From: Apoderus coryli
Lineage: Eukaryota; Arthropoda; Insecta; Coleoptera; Attelabidae
Direction of reading: 5' to 3'
Length of the DNA stretch: 64,000 bases
Assembly: GCA_911728435.2 (NCBI GenBank)
Contig: OU452198.1
Location: 31,339,902 to 31,403,901, forward strand
The notes under the pieces were generated by a model. It ran no database searches. It had not been told where the DNA came from and saw only the letters and a list, made by a program, of their open reading frames with translations. Below, piece by piece: positions 63,272-64,000 of this stretch (its first letter is position 1; every line of letters begins with the position of its first letter). The position numbers and the translations under genes are program-made.

Positions 63272-63483
63272 TAAAGAATTATTATTATTCTTCATTCTGG
63301 AAACGTCATTTTTGACATAAAATTTAAAATATTTCGAAAACGGCTGGAGATAAGTAGAACATATATTATGCATGAAAATCTTTAGAATTACAAGAATAAT
63401 CCAAAAATATATAATTTTTATAGGGTTGTATTTGAAATATGGAAGTTAACACTCATTTCCGGTATAACCGGAAGTACTATATA

Positions 63484-63800
63484 CAGGGTGGCCCATTAGT
63501 GTGTGGGCGGAAGATATCTCAAGATCTATAAGCGATAGACAAAAAAATCGTTTATAAAACTTTTAGGTACTGAAGAGATGTACAACCCTAAAATGTTTTC
63601 AATTATACAGGGTAGTTGACAAACGCGCAGCAGACCAAACTTGCTTTTTCTTAATGCGACACCCTGTATATTTTAACAAAAATGAATGGCGCTCTAAAAG
63701 GCAAGAACAATGACATAAGGCTTGATAAGCCTAGGTTCAGTAGTCTTTAAAATATTTGTAAATAATGGTTAATTTTGACATAAATTTGAGGCGTTGTGGT
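63484..63800 (+). mobile_element. Partial copy of the 25783-26846 element
   Basis: Begins CAGGGTGGCCCATTAGTGTG and follows the left arm of the 25783 element to GGCGTTGTGGT, where a SINE-like repeat takes over. Confidence 0.8.
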
Positions 63801-63930
63801 ATTTTTTTTATTGGCCTCTGCATCTTAGGCAATTTATGCATCATCCAGTTAATTTTAATATTTTCACACGGCTGAGCAGCTACATGCAGCAGGTCCGAGG
63901 TTCGAACCAACTACATACCGGGACGAGGTT
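63800..63930 (-). repeat. SINE-like repeat, second copy
   Basis: On the minus strand: GGTTCGAACCTCGGACCTGC (box B-like at the start), TGCATGTAGCTGCTCAGCCG, TTAACTGGATGATGCATAAA and GGCCAATAAAAAAAAT. Body shared with 49745-49857. Confidence 0.65.
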
Positions 63931-64000
63931 ATAATAACAATTTTCGACCACTAAAGTGTGATACATTTATTTTTAGCTCTCCATATCATATATGTAATAT

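Larger units (their letters stand above)
62100..63483 (-). mobile_element. Third copy of the long-arm mariner family, hit by two insertions
   Basis: It matches the right arm of the 5874-11500 element (AATTTATACGCC, GTCATCATGGCC, CGCCTAAAGTAG, TCCTAGGATATTCTAA, AAAACGGCTGG) and additionally keeps the outer end missing there (TAACACTCATTTCCGGTATA, ACCGGAAGTACTATA). It is interrupted by a LINE (62197-62696) and a 136-bp insert (63136-63271). Confidence 0.8.

Overview
This is a repeat-rich, AT-rich stretch of an animal nuclear genome, almost certainly an insect and plausibly a beetle. That rests on spliceosomal introns, the classes of non-LTR, Penelope, Tc1/mariner and piggyBac elements, and insect-like protein sequences; I cannot name the species. 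No bacterial, phage or CRISPR features were seen.

Host genes. (1) A five-exon + strand gene (12174-30834, 358 aa) encodes an EF-hand rhomboid intramembrane serine protease of the Drosophila Rhomboid-4 / vertebrate RHBDL type. (2) A six-exon - strand paralogue (47412 down to 37441, 371 aa) faces it tail to tail. It keeps the same architecture, has one extra intron, and its first intron is a 73-bp GC-AG intron. Both keep the catalytic Ser and His. (3) A complete six-exon + strand gene (50051-52389, 513 aa) matches MKS1, the B9-domain protein of the ciliary transition zone. A 14-bp site matching the RFX X-box consensus lies 112 bp before its ATG. (4) A short two-exon THAP-domain fragment (49060-49492) lies upstream. 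(5) A weak candidate first coding exon (56531-56616) may start a gene that leaves the window on the right.

Everything else is mostly mobile DNA. From left to right: a decayed LINE (90-1440); a Tc1/mariner-type element with about 530-bp terminal inverted repeats and a DUF4817-like transposase remnant (3301-5546); a second long-arm mariner-type element (5874-11500) carrying a perfect 163-bp palindrome and a Penelope-like element with an open RT/GIY-YIG reading frame. The introns of the first rhomboid gene hold a jockey-like LINE, a ~130-bp-period minisatellite, several terminal-inverted-repeat elements, a gypsy gag-like fragment and a tandem array of palindromes around GAATTC. Between the two rhomboid genes lie a TAA-flanked MITE and a piggyBac remnant split by LINEs and a foldback element. 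The last intron of the second rhomboid gene holds a LINE with a 710-codon open frame, a Tc1 element with a mariner nested in it, a 1.5-kb foldback element and another LINE. Right of MKS1 there is a mariner whose 3' end has been copied inverted onto its 5' end, more LINE remnants and a third copy of the long-arm mariner family, itself hit by two later insertions.

The main themes are a convergent EF-hand rhomboid pair with very unequal intron loads, a ciliary gene with a recognisable X-box, and repeated generation of long-arm foldback transposons by inverted duplication of one end. Exon limits come from reading splice signals and comparing the two paralogues; no search or alignment program was run.
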